Source of the DNA: Nilaparvata lugens
Taxonomy: Eukaryota; Arthropoda; Insecta; Hemiptera; Delphacidae
Assembly (NCBI RefSeq): GCF_014356525.2
Contig: NC_052507.1
Location: 60,488,053-60,552,052, forward strand
Direction: 5' to 3'
Length of the DNA: 64,000 bases
The stretch's first letter is position 1. Each line of letters begins with the position of its first letter. The translations under genes were made by a program, and so were the position numbers. Positions 35,201 through 46,800 of this stretch are shown here, in pieces. Under the pieces are notes generated by a model. The model was given only the letters and a program-made list of their open reading frames with translations, was not told the DNA's origin and searched no databases.

Positions 35201-36187
35201 GATGCGATGATCGTTAAAAAAGAAGGGATCTTTCAACTTCTGGATCCATTTTTTTCTCTCGTTATTTCTCTCTTTTTATCTGGCTATTTGGACTATTTTT
35301 CTTGCGCTGTCAGAACAGAATAATGCTGGGGCAGCTTTCAACAGTCTAGCTAACGAGGCAGATACTTGTCCGACGGATTTTCTCAGAGGAGTTTAGGTGT
35401 ATGTGTCGTTGACGGTTTCAACGTTAACGGAATGGACTGATTCCAATTAACGTTAACTCGTTGATAAACTTGATGGGAAGTGTTGAATACTATGGCTATA
35501 TGGAAAGTAGTTCATATTTAACTGATTTGTCCTATTGTTAAACTGACTTCATGGGAAAGTTCTCATCTGGTTTTCAGTTTTGGTAAAAATGTTCCAAAAA
35601 ACTGAGGAAATTTTACTGAGAGAATATCTAGTATCACAGATGAGACATATTGTATTAACTTAAACCATGCAGGAATGAAGCTAAGGAAATTAAATGGATT
35701 CAATGCAAAAGACAAGAGTCGACATTAACTGGATTGACTGAAAAAAAAATAGTTTATGAACAATACACCTTTGAAAACATTGACTAGTTGTTATATAATC
35801 ATGTTGTTGATAACTGCTAAGAACACAATGCATGTGGATTATAACCTCTTGAATAAATAACCATGTTGTTAATAACTGCTAAAAACACTATATTTCAATA
35901 AACTAACTAGTTTTTGACAAAACAACTACTTAGTTGGAAAACTAGTTCGTTGAAACAACGCCGAACTTTACAGCGAAGTTGTGGTGTATGTGGCCCAGTG
36001 AAACCCCGTCTGAATACCGAATTGCAACACTTTGAGTTTGGTTGAGACTTCTCGTTACAACTGGAATGGCACTTGTGGTGTTACACCCAAATTGAGTATG
36101 AGCTCAGGCGTGCAGACATCTCGTTACAACTAGAAAATTCGTAGAGGAATGGCAAGAGAAACAGTCAGAGGGCATTGTTGTGAATTG
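32251..36187. other. No gene recognised; possible dispersed repeat near 34.8 kb
   Basis: It includes a TG/GA run at 33196-33224. The segment about 34820-34965 (TGTCAAATTTCATGAAAATC, TTTGCCGCGTTTGGCCGTAA, ACCTAACTTCGCTTGG) resembles from memory a common hemipteran repeat, but no second copy exists in this window to confirm it. At 35797-35888 a TGTTGATAACTGCTAA-type motif is repeated about 60 bp apart. Confidence 0.4.
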
Positions 36188-36320
36188 TGAGCGAAAGAAA
36201 GGGCGAGTAAGAAAGAGATAGATAGAGAGAAAAAGACAGACATAGAGAGTGTGAGAGAGAAAGAAATAGATAGAAAGATAAATTGAGAGACAGAGAGAAA
36301 GAAGGATAGTGTGTTGGAGA
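36188..36320. repeat. GA-rich simple tract
   Basis: AGAGAGAAAAAGACAGACAT-type sequence, consisting largely of degenerate GA and GATA units. Confidence 0.8.
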
Positions 36321-36493
36321 GAGAGGTGCCATTCTGAAATCGATAGTTCCTTCAACTCGTTCCTTTTCAGCGCTTCTAGTGATTTACACAATGAACATGG
36401 CAAGGCCAGGACGTAACCTCTCACCTTTGATTTGCTATTTCGTTGCACAGAAGTTAGTTCGTCACCTTGCGATCAACAATGATGTTTCTAATG

Positions 36494-36950
36494 AAATTAC
36501 GAATTGAATCTTTTTGAATCAATTGTAATACGTTACTCATTAATAGGTGACATGTAAAATTACTCCCCCATATACAATCAATGATATTTTAATAGCTTTA
36601 AATCTGTGTTCTTGTTATTTTTAAGGAGTCTACATCAAACTATTTCATTTCAATAGTGTTGTCCAGAATTCGAAGAGGAGTTGATCAATTGTGTTGATGT
36701 TGTAATTGTAATTTATGTATTTTTAGTGTGCAACTCTTTGTATGGGGCATGGCCCCAATGACAAATAAAGCTATTTATTATTTATTATTATTATTATTAT
36801 TACTCATTAATAGGAGTATCGAACCACCGAATTTGAAATTCCATAAAAATGAAAACTTAAATTACGAATTGAATGAATAATATCTAATCAATTGTAATAC
36901 ATTACTCATTAAACGCACTATTGAACCGCCAAATTTTAAATTTCATAAAA
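36494..36950. repeat. 98-bp tandem duplication, first copy interrupted by a retroposon
   Basis: AAATTACGAATTGAAT ... AATCAATTGTAATAC ... TTACTCATTAA ... GAACCACCGAATTTGAAATT begins at 36494 and a diverged copy begins at 36859. After removal of the 252-bp insertion and one target-site copy the period is 98 bp. The copies differ at many positions, so the duplication predates the insertion. Confidence 0.8.
36548..36799 (+). mobile_element. Short retroposon, 252 bp, 15-bp target-site duplication, (TTA)n tail
   Basis: TTACTCATTAATAGG occurs exactly at 36533-36547 and 36800-36814. Between them the element ends with GGGGCATGGCCCCAATGACA, AATAAAG and a run of TTA units. A perfect 15-bp duplication and simple-sequence tail indicate target-primed reverse transcription of a short, non-coding or 5'-truncated element. 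It has no pol III B box, so it is more likely the 3' end of a LINE than a tRNA SINE. Confidence 0.9.
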
Positions 36951-37584
36951 GTTATTGCCAACTTCTCTCAATAACCCAAGTAATGTCTATTGTTTCATAT
37001 TTCAAAAAAGTGGATGATATTATCATAATACGTCTCATAACCTGCGCACAAGCCTAAGGAGATCTCATGTAGGCATAAAAAAAGACTCAACTTTATAATA
37101 GGTACTCTCAGGACCAACGAATGAAAAATTTGAAGAGAATATTCCATGTATGTAAAAGATACTCTCTATGATACAAATAACGTTTACGTTTGGTTCAGAT
37201 ACTGTGATACACAGAGAGATTTCAATAAGTTGCAAAGAATCATGTAGTGTTGGGCTAAAGTTGGCCTATGTATCTGATGAAGACATATTTTTGGAAGGAT
37301 GGATTGAAAATAAGTTGAATAAAATTAATTATTCAAAGTTGAGGAAGTTTATAGAACGAAAGTCAGTCATGGCCAGCTGGTTTACGTCACAACGAACAGC
37401 GAAAGTTTAAACTCGTATTTTAGTGAAAAATTAATATAACTGTCTCTAAACCATAGAAATAAATTCACTTTTTACTTTAATGTGTCGCAAAGATTTCGAG
37501 GACTGAAAATTTCTAAATTTTTATGCGACTGTGTAAAAGTTAATCGCGGAAGTAAGCGATTTTTTCTCCAAACATTCATAATTT

Positions 37585-37700
37585 ATTCTCTTTTCCTTTC
37601 CTCTCTTTCCTTTTTGTCAATATCTCTATTTCTCCTCCACTCACTCTCTCTCTCTCTCTCTTTCTGTCTCTCAAGCTCTCTCTCAAACTTTCTTCAACCC
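37585..37700. repeat. (CT)n-rich tract
   Basis: CTCTCTCTCTCTCTCTTTCT with flanking pyrimidine-rich sequence; frames through it are composition artefacts. Confidence 0.8.
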
Positions 37701-38910
37701 ACCTACACGAGAAAAACCAACGAAAAATAATGTCAAACGGATGTAGCAGTCTAATGTGAACGAGGTCAAAATTCTTCAGATAAATGCTGAAGTTGGGACA
37801 TTGAGCTACCGACTTACAGACAGCTGTTCCATCTGGTAATTTACGATCCAACCTGGCATTGGCTGTTACCTTTTTGAATTAATTACTTCACCAATCATAG
37901 GTGGACAGTCGTCATGGCGCCAAAATTTGAACTGTCGTAATTGAAGTGTTACTGAGGTTTGAACTACTACTGGAGACTTGAAATTTTAGGAAAGGGTAGA
38001 TCTCTGATACTATGTGGAGTGCCGGGGAGATGATGTAATAGTTAGTGTAGAGAGAGGTGAAAGAGAGGGTTTGAGAGGGGAAACGATCCAGAGCCATCCA
38101 AGTGTAGAGAATTTATCGAGTCAGTCATTTGACGTTTTACCGAAATTAATTTTGAACGATTTCCAGTCCTCTCTTAAAAATAACACCAGAAATCGAGTGG
38201 AAATGCAAAATTCATGCTAGGTGTATAAATATGAATTACCCACCTATCTGTTACACCAAACGTCAAACTAAAGTTAGGGAATCTCAACCAAGTGTGTAAC
38301 TGAATCCATGCGCGTGAATTGGGTTTGCAACACTTGATAAGTAATTTCAGTTGGAACGTTGGTAATCACACAATTTCTTATACTTTATACTACAACCATT
38401 TCTCTTCATCTACATGTTTCCTACGAATTATTCAAACTTAAATCCTAGTGTGGAACATGTTCAATTTAATCATGTTGATTCAAACATGTTCAATTCAGAA
38501 TTAGCCGTGATTGAAATTATTGGACAAATGCTCATACTTTTAGCTCATTCTTGAAAAGAATAAATGCAAGTTCGAAGTTATTGAATTAAATTCTTTGTTT
38601 GTCCTGTTGCAGTTAGCAAGGTCTCATTGTAATTATTCTTCTTGAAAGGTTTAAAAATGACATAGATTTACCACATTACACTTCTCCATACATTGTGTAC
38701 TCCAGATAATAGTACTGTTCTGTTTATGAACATTCTTATAGAATTTTTTTTTAGAATTAGTGAGACAAATCATGAAGAGTGGCGAATAACTGCATTTATT
38801 ATACAGTTCATTCATCACAATATGAAGTATATGCATCCAATTAAAAGAAAAACGATTATTTTTTAGACAAGATATCTTTATGAATTGTACGATGATCAAG
38901 TTTACAATAA
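37701..38910. other. No gene recognised
   Basis: AT-rich unique-looking DNA; frames are 91 codons or shorter and overlap on both strands. Confidence 0.45.
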
Positions 38911-38917
38911 ATAACAC

Positions 38918-39192
38918 CATAGAGAAACAATAGCATGAGTAGATATCTCATGGTAAAGGGCTTTTATGTCGCAACTTCCACTGTTATCTCAAGCCGATAT
39001 TTCATGTAATTCTTCCCCGTGAAGCTGTGTGACACTGGTAGTCTCTCATATTTTACCGTTCATACACTTCCACCCCAACAAAACAGTAAAATTCAACAAT
39101 AATCAACAGTAAACGGCTTGAGATAACAGTAAAGGCTGTGACATAAACGCCCTATACCATGGGATATCTACTTACGCTATTGTTTTTCTATG
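38918..39192. mobile_element. MITE, 275 bp, about 72-bp inverted repeats, 7-bp target-site duplication
   Basis: The left end CATAGAGAAACAATAGCATG and right end CTATTGTTTTTCTATG are inverted, and the match continues inward through GTAGATATC, CATGG, AGGGC, TTATGTC and CTGTTATCTCAAGCC for about 72 bp. ATAACAC flanks the element on both sides (38911-38917 and 39193-39199; an eighth base matches if the end is shifted by one). A 7-8-bp duplication and CA-starting ends fit a hAT-type MITE. I recall this as a high-copy planthopper repeat. Confidence 0.9.
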
Positions 39193-40490
39193 ATAACACC
39201 AACCCTAATACACGTTATCATGGATCTTTATTCTATCTGCTTGTTACGAGGAAATTCTTCTCAATTAATATGCATTCTAACCTAAATCTTATCCTCTAAT
39301 GTGTTATAAGCTCATCAACCCCGATGCGTCAATACAACTCATCCCTGTAATTACTCCCAGAACAAGCATTCCGTTAAATGAAAATTCAAATAGCATTAGC
39401 AGTGCCGCCATCTCATTGTAGCTGAGACGCTGTGAATGTATTGCAGCTGTCTATCTTGCTGTAGATTATTGTCTGCGCGCGTCATGTCACCTTATTCCTC
39501 CTATTCCCTTGCCATTGTTGTCCTTCATGTTGGATCACTAATCTGCGTTCAACTGCTTGCTAAACTTGAACCTTGAATTACAAAATTGAGTCAAGTTGCT
39601 GCTTAGGACAAACTTAGACGCCTCTGTCATCTGGAATCTGGAATACACAACTCATACCCATAAATATTAGCTATATCTGGAATACACGACTTATACCTAT
39701 AAACTATATCCAACATGAATCCAAATATTATGTACAATTAGAACTATAAAGTAGATATATACCTATTATCCATGTAAATAAATTTGGTGGTATCTATAGT
39801 CAACATAAACAATTGTACGATGATCAAGTTTACAATAAAAACCACCAACCCCAATTCACATTCTCATGAATCATACATGTTCTAAATCCAGTTTATATTC
39901 TATATCGGCTTCTATATTCTAGATCAATATGATACCTGTATCATATGAATATGTACTAATACTGGATATTATATATGTACTATTCCTGTTATTTATCTTG
40001 CTATAATTGACTTTATCCAAAGTCAACATCAACATACATGATATAGGCCTATATACAAACGTGTGTAGTTTAGAAGTTATACATCACTTAGGCTAAGTGA
40101 AAACATTAATTTTACTATATCAAAAGCTAACAAAGATTTACATAAACATGTGTAATTCAGATAAAATATACCAAAAAGCTATGTAATAATAATCTACTAC
40201 TATATCTAAAGTCAATGTAGCTAAATACGAAAGTGTGATTTACTTGTATCATATAAATATGTACTAATACTGGATCTATATTCCTGTTATTTATGTTGCT
40301 ATATTTGACTATATCCAAAGTCAACATCAACATAATTATATAATATAGAAATCTGTTTTACCGTAGAGAAAAGATAGTATAGGCCTAAGATGTTATGCTA
40401 CCTTTTCTCTATTATATGGTTATACCTATTTATTCATGTAAATATATGAATATATGGTTATACCTACTTATTCATGTAAATATATGAATA
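39193..40490. repeat. AT-rich DNA with two spaced direct repeats
   Basis: A block with TATGTACTAATACTGGAT, ATTCCTGTTATTTAT, TTGACT and CAAAGTCAACATCAACATA lies at 39938-40037 and again at 40244-40333. A 38-bp unit ATATGGTTATACCTATTTAT then TCATGTAAATATATGA is tandem at 40414-40489. No gene is recognised. Confidence 0.75.
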
Positions 40491-42009
40491 GCTCTAATGT
40501 CAGAGTAGCAATAGAATGAGCATCCAAGTTCCTCTTGGCTATATTTCAAATTAGAGCAAGAAGTAGCAGTTTCTTGACAAATGCTGGTGAAGCATGCAAT
40601 AGATAATAGGCTGACAAATGTCCAAGTTGGAGTAGAATTTGCATAGTATAGGTCAAGTGTAATGTGGAGAAATATAGGTCAAACTTGTGTGGGTGTGATT
40701 GAAGCTTTGTTTGATGTGGAACTGATTATGCGGATGCACTTTTTTGAAATTATTTGTGTTGATATTGATGATGATTAGGTTGTCATTGAAGCGAGTGGAG
40801 TGAGTTTTGACTTCGTGTGGAAAAAATTGTGACTAAGAGTAATTTATTCACTACAAATTACATTTGGATACATATAACTTGGGTTCAATGTAAGCTGTCG
40901 GAAGCTGTTGGAAGGAGAATATCGTAAATGAAGAGAGACTTCGATCTGAGGCTTGATTTCCTCAATGATTGGGAAACTAGTCTGTTCAGAATACTATCAA
41001 CCCGAATGATTGGGTTAGGTACGTTGTTCTCAGAAAGTGACGATTCTGTGCATTTCATCTCCAAATGAAAATTCTTCTCTCTTCCATACAGATTTTCAAT
41101 TTGGTTGCTTACAAGCTCAGCAAAACTTGGAAAATCATGGTTTTCAAATTATTTTCTATTTAATTATTTGATAACTACTGCTAACGTACTTTTGGATTCA
41201 TTACGTTTATAAGTAAATTACAGAAAACCTGACATTATTTGAACAAATCCAAAATAAAAAATTAAATCACGCAATTCCTCTATTCTTCTCCATATTGATT
41301 TCGGCAACAGAATCATTAATGTACCGTACCAAAGCCTACTTTGGTTACACTACAGTAGGAATTAATAGCGCTTCATGATAGAGATCTCAATTATTATACG
41401 TTTATTGTATGCTTTGTGTAACAAATAATTAAATAAAAGCACACATTATGGAACGGCTCTACAACATTGACAGTGACTTAGTTGAATTTTTCAACAAATA
41501 ATTATTAATGATTTGATTCGGGATGAGAAAATTATTCCCTGAACAACAAGGAATATCAAATAGTAAACTACCGAAAGATATTTTCTTGTCAACAGGTTTC
41601 ATAATCAGAAAGAAGAATTTCGGTCTGGTAGAAGAAGAGATTCATATAATTTTCACACAGAAAACCACTATTAGTAACAAAAAATCATAACCAGATAATG
41701 TTGAATTGTGGTCAACTGAGCCTCAGATCAGCATCGAGATAAAAAATATAATCTATGTGACAATGATCATGGGTTTCCGTTGATGGCATTCCAATCTTGT
41801 TGACGTTGTTCCATTGCAAGTGACGCGGCTTTTTCTAATGTGATGCAAATTACAGTGAATGCTAGCATGTTTTTGGAATTCGAACCGCGCATACCAAACT
41901 GCATTACAACATGTCGCCGCTCTCAACATTTATCCTGCAATTTGTCGTGTCTGTGTTCATTACTCTGCCACCCCTTAATAACCAGTAGCCGTTTGTTTAC
42001 AACATTTTC
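40491..42009. other. No gene recognised
   Basis: AT-rich unique-looking DNA. Confidence 0.45.
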
Positions 42010-42590
42010 CTTCCATAGCCTTCCTACTGTTCCACATCTTCCTCACTGTTTTTGCTCTCTATTTTACACTTATTCCCTTGTTTTTCCTTCTTCATCCTAC
42101 CCTTCTCTTCCCCATTTTCCCTTCCTTTCCTCTCCTTCCCTCTTCCACCCTTTCCTTCTCTCTTTCTCACCCTTGTTCTTCCTCCTTCATCCTTCCCTTC
42201 CCTCTCCTATTTTTTTCCTTTCTTTCCTTTCCTCCCCTCTTTTCCCATTTCCTTCTCACTTTCTTTTTTCATCTCCCTTTATTGTTGTTAGCATCATACT
42301 CCTCCTCCAAACACTTTTGCCCCCTTTTATATTATTCTACCACAAAATTTCTTTCTTAAATTCTACTTTACCCACTTCTACGATTTATCGTTTGATTACT
42401 GCTTCTAATGCTCATCCTTTTCCAGTTATTGTTGATCTTCTTGATCCTCTACATACCCATCATCATCCCATCCTCTCTTTTTTCCAAGATATATTTCTCA
42501 TCACTTTATAATAATTATCTTCCTCCTTCTATTTCTTTTCGACCTCCTTCTTTTTCTTATCTTCCCTTCTCCTTCTCTCTGAGAATGGAC
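42010..42590. repeat. Polypyrimidine tract
   Basis: The plus strand is almost all C and T (CTTCCTTTCCTCTCCTTCCC-type) and reads as Ser/Phe/Leu/Pro-rich frames of up to 223 codons in three phases. It lies directly upstream of a retroposon 3' end (42674-42808) and may be that element's 3' untranslated region. Confidence 0.85.
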
Positions 42591-42673
42591 TTCTTAAGAT
42601 CCAAACTTCACCGTTTCATGTGGAAACATTACAGTAAAACCTTATCTTTCGCATATTTCATCTTCTTGTTCAA

Positions 42674-42808
42674 TATTATTGTAGAACTCTTCAGTTTAAT
42701 ATGATTCACCATGTTATTCTACTGCTACTGGTATTTATTTTTAACGCTAGAACGTAAGTTGTATTTTGTTTTGTTAAACACATGAATAAAGGAATCTGAA
42801 TCTGAATC
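42674..42808 (+). mobile_element. Retroposon 3' end with GAATCT tail, copy 1
   Basis: It matches 60161-60310 at TTATTGTAGAA, TTTAATATGA, CTAGAACGTAAG, TTTTGTTTTGTTAA, CACATGAATAAAGGAATCTG and the repeated GAATCT tail. AATAAA sits just before the tail, giving the orientation. Two copies in unrelated flanks show it is dispersed. Confidence 0.8.
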
Positions 42809-45487
42809 CACGACATCTTCTTCTTAATCGTTCCCCTCCTCTTCTTTCAACTTCTTCTACCTGTCCTTCTCTACGTTTTTATTCTCTTCCGAACAGAATG
42901 AAGTTATAGTAAAGCTGATAATTTGATGAGAAAATGACAACTGAAGAGAATCATGATAGGATGATAGGATAGAATGTTGAATGAGAATAAATAATGTGGT
43001 GATAAAATAGGAGATCTGATAGAGTAGCTAGCTGATAAAGAAGATTGATTGCGACAGAAAAAGGAAAATGCCAAATCAGAGGAAGTAATATAACATGAGA
43101 ACGAGAAGTAATGACAAAGCAAAATTAAGGGATGAAAAGACAGGCAATGAGAGAGAAGGGATGAGTTTTGAGGGCGCAAAAACAACGAATTTTGAACAAA
43201 CTTGTCGCAACTAAAATGCACTAAGCAGAAAATATTGCTGCGTCGCTGAATTATTCAGAACATTCGACGCTGGCTGTTGTAGCGTACCCTAGCGCATATG
43301 GGCACTCGTTTTATTAAGTGTTGTTTGGCACTTCCCACAACATCTCTCATCTTTGTCTTCACTATCTCTTTCTCTTACTCTCTCTCTCTGTTTCCTCCTC
43401 TCTATTCATCTCTCTCCTTCACCTTACTCCCTTCCTTCACCACCTAATTCATATCCTTGTTCCCCTCCATCTTTCCTAAGTACTCTAATTTCCCTTGCAC
43501 AGTTTGTACTTTTGACGTCTTACTCATTGCCTTCTCTATTAGTCCTCAAAATTACTCTCATTTTGCCAAGCCGCAGTCCTCGTTTGTGGAACTGTGTAGC
43601 AGTTTGTGTAACTTTAAAGTTAATTATGTGTAATATTAGACGAAGTTGGGTTGAATAGTACGATGTGCAAGTGGAGAATTGCTAGTACATGATTGTTCAA
43701 TTACAATTGGATAATTTTACGCATGGCTCTCTCTTGCGATGTAGATTTGGATGGATAATCCGATCTACACTACTCAAATACTTAGGCTATTTGGCTAATT
43801 AGAAATTAAGGTGAAAAACAATATTGGAAAACTGTACTCCACACACTACATTCTCCACATGGGGGTTTTCGGGCTATTTGGCTATTGAAATCAATTGGGA
43901 AACTGTTCTTCACACACTAGGTGATTGGTTTTTCCATAAAATATTGAGTTTTTCTCCATAAAGCAAGAGTCAGTTTCCTCAGTCTGAAAATGACCAACAA
44001 TAGGTCGAAATGTCGACACTCCTGAAAAATGAGTTTTTCTACATTAAAATTGTTTTTTATTCGAAGTTGAAATTAATAGTGGAAAAAATTAGTTCTCAAC
44101 ACAGTTTCTCCACAAACTAGCCAAGCAATGCTTGGCTAGTGTATGGAAATTCTACAGTTCGTGGATTATGGAGCTTGCAAGTTTTTTGGAATACTGAAAA
44201 GGTTACAATAAGGCTAAGATATTGAAAATAGCCTTCATATCATGAAATATAATAAGACAAATTCAGTTCATTCAACTATTCTACTTTCAAACTAACTTAC
44301 TTTCTACCTTCTTGAATTTCAAGAGTCCTCATCAATTTCTTCTGTCAAGACACTAGTGTAATCAACTCACAATTCTCTCTGTCAATAAACTAGTGAACTC
44401 AATTTAATCAAATTGTCTCTACTGGAACATACAATCATGCACCAATAATGGTCATGAGGGAAGACTTTTGACAAAAAATACATAAATTCAGTAAACTAGT
44501 CGGAGTTAGAACAACGTTTGTTCGGAAATTGGACGCCCAGTGTGTATTTACACCCAAACTGCACACGAAACGAGGTTTTTATTGGCAGTTTCCGGACTTA
44601 GTCACTCAATTAAGTAATGACAGTGACGCGAACACGAGGGGTGCTGCAAACACTGTTCTAAACAAGTTAACTTTCATTATTAGGTGGCCGACTTTTTTCG
44701 GCGCAAAAGTTGATTCGAGAGGGCAAACATGGGATCTGCTCTGGGAATTGAGTGACTGCCCGGTAAAAAACGATACTTTTCTGTCTAATCCTGTTTCAAA
44801 ATGATTCGTTTCTACAAAGTAGAAACGGTTCGTCTCTACAGAATTTAGTTTAGAATGATTCGAGTTTGAGTTTAAAATGGTTTGACCGACAAAGTTTGGG
44901 TTTGCAATGTTTTTCCGCACTGGGATGCGTAAACATGATATGGGTAATGCTTGGAATTCTGCCAGTCTGTTACTGGAGTGTTGCCTTAGCCAACCTCAAC
45001 TTAGTTGTTTTCATGTTCCCAAGGTTGCAAATTTATAGGTGTTTGTGTGTTGGTTATGATTGTTTTCGTCTATATCTCTCGTTCCATATTTTCTCTCCAT
45101 TTTCGTTTCTCGCTTCGTTTGATGATCCTGTGCACCAGACTACAATGAACTTCAACTCTTATCAGATCTCCTCCTATCACTGTCTTACAACCTGGAAATT
45201 AATTTTTAAATCCTCTTCCAACTTTGGAGATTCCCTTAAGCTCCACAATAAAGATTCTTCATGTTGATGCTGAAAACCAATCTTGATGAACTTTTATTCT
45301 ACAATCTTTTTTTCCACTGAGTGTGATAGCGTTGTTCACATGCATCTTGTGCAGGATGATAATGACAAAGTTATAAAGATAAATGAGAGGATCTACAAAT
45401 TTGGATGGGTACCGTCCGAACCACTGGGATAAATGGGTAATTGTGATAATATTCTGGATTTGATTAGAATGCGAAATCGTGTAGCCT
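42809..45487. other. No gene recognised; pyrimidine-rich segment and a degenerate duplication
   Basis: A CT-rich stretch lies at 43355-43450. GGCTATTTGGCTA ... GGAAAACTGTACTCCACACACTA (43786-43852) is echoed at 43871-43920. A short perfect palindrome lies at 44117-44139. The 91-codon and 104-codon frames near 44.5-44.9 kb overlap in opposite directions and match nothing I recognise. Confidence 0.45.
44117..44139. repeat. Perfect 23-bp palindrome
   Basis: Arms CTAGCCAAGCA and TGCTTGGCTAG surround a single central A. No matching dispersed copy is visible, so it may be a protein-binding palindrome or chance. Confidence 0.7.
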
Positions 45488-46080
45488 AAGTGAAATTGAA
45501 ATTGAAATATTGAAATTGGTTTATTTGCCATAACATTTTACAATCAGTACTTACATTAAACATATGATAGATACTATAAATAATAAGTGAGTTATTATAA
45601 GTGAATAAATTTATATTAAAAGGCACTACCGGCGTAAGTGGAACTTGTTGAACATTCAACAACTTGTGGAACATTCCATGAAGTATGCGAATTGATGTTT
45701 ATCTATAGTTAATCTTGTAAAGTTTCGAGTATAAGGATTTAGTACAGACGGACGAAGGTTGTGTAAATGTGTATTCAAAGTAAGATGCTGATTATTTCTA
45801 TTGGCATGTGTAATGATTTTCCCTACAAAGACCTGTCGTAGCGTTGGAACCCCAAATTCAACAAACAAATTCCTGCTTGGATACAGTCTAGGCCGTTTTA
45901 GAGCGGCTCTAATCAAATGCTTTTGCAGGGTAAATATTCTATTAAAGTGCGTGTCAAAGGTACCCCCCCCCTAATTCTATTCCATATTGGAACAAGGAGT
46001 GACCTAATTGGGAAATAAGTTTATCACATTCGTATGAATTACATTGATAACTGTTGAATATAATTACTTATTTTTGATAA
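45488..46080 (-). pseudogene. Non-LTR retrotransposon remnant: RT C-terminal region plus 3' tail
   Basis: Read on the minus strand, a frame at 45656-45916 encodes the C-terminal part of a non-LTR reverse transcriptase, with the family-typical LQK...IRAALKRPRLYPS block followed by a region ending NPYTRN. Just upstream (about 45960-46010) the typical YGIEL...GG block is present in a different phase, and a run of nine G (plus-strand C at 45963-45971) lies at the break. The frame is thus shifted at a homopolymer. Downstream the element ends with GGCAAATAAACC and AATTTC units (plus-strand GAAATT repeats at 45491-45518), a retroposon tail. The catalytic palm (FADD) is absent. It is a dead, 5'-truncated copy of a different family from the RT at 54.9 kb. 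Confidence 0.75.
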
Positions 46081-46499
46081 GGTAGAATTCAATATAAATG
46101 GTATAGATAGAACACAACTAAAAAATCGAACAATACACACTTAATGCAACAAAAATGTTTATAATATTCGACAATATTTTTGTACTGGATAATATACATC
46201 TCACCATAACCAGTAATAATAATCCTATTACAATACTGTATCCTTAAAATCCTGTGAGTTTCAAATGTTTTGGAAATGCCTATGCAAATTAAATGAATAT
46301 CTGCAGCGAGTACCTAATAGCTAGGCTGTAAAATGTTTAATGGTCACAAAATCGCGTTCATCTCAAGTTGGGCGGCCGAAAATTGTCTGGTAGCCTATCT
46401 CTATTTGTCAGGCATTGAAAACGCCGGCCAGTCTTAGTAGCTCCCTGGAGATTCACTCGATTGGCAGAGTGGTTTTAGTGTCTATCGATTCATTCCCTT
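46081..46499. other. No gene recognised
   Basis: AT-rich DNA upstream (on the minus strand) of the RT remnant; no further RT motifs were found. Confidence 0.45.
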
Positions 46500-46800
46500 T
46501 TCCTGTTTCTTCTCCTTCTCATCCTTATTTCTCTCTTCTTCATATTTTTCATCCTCTTTTCCGTATTCTTCTCAGTTCTCTCAGTTCGCCTGTTGTTCGA
46601 GTTTCTTCCAGTCTTCCTCTTTCTTCTTCTTCTTCTTCTTCTTCTTCTTCTTCTTCTTCTTCTTCTTCTTCTTCTTCTTCTTCTTCTTCTTCTTCTTCTC
46701 CTTCTTTTCCTCCTCCTCCTCCTCTTCCTATCCCGCCTCCACCTACTCCTCGTTCCTCCTCGTTTCCTCTCTTCTCGCAGTATTATCTTCTTTCCATTTC
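46500..46800. repeat. Pyrimidine-rich tract with (TTC)n microsatellite
   Basis: About 26 uninterrupted TTC units at 46620-46699 within a wider C/T-rich stretch. The polyserine and polyleucine frames through it are artefacts. Confidence 0.9.

Noticed and set aside
41840..42511. 223-codon plus-strand frame
   Set aside because: Low-complexity reading of a polypyrimidine tract; equally long frames exist in the other phases.
43970..44030. GACCAACAATAGGTCGAAATG-like hairpin resembling ends of some retroelements
   Set aside because: The pairing is only five or six bases and no second copy or element boundary is visible.
44529..44920. Opposing 91- and 104-codon frames in a slightly GC-richer segment
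   Set aside because: They overlap on opposite strands, match nothing I recognise and lack supporting splice or promoter signals.
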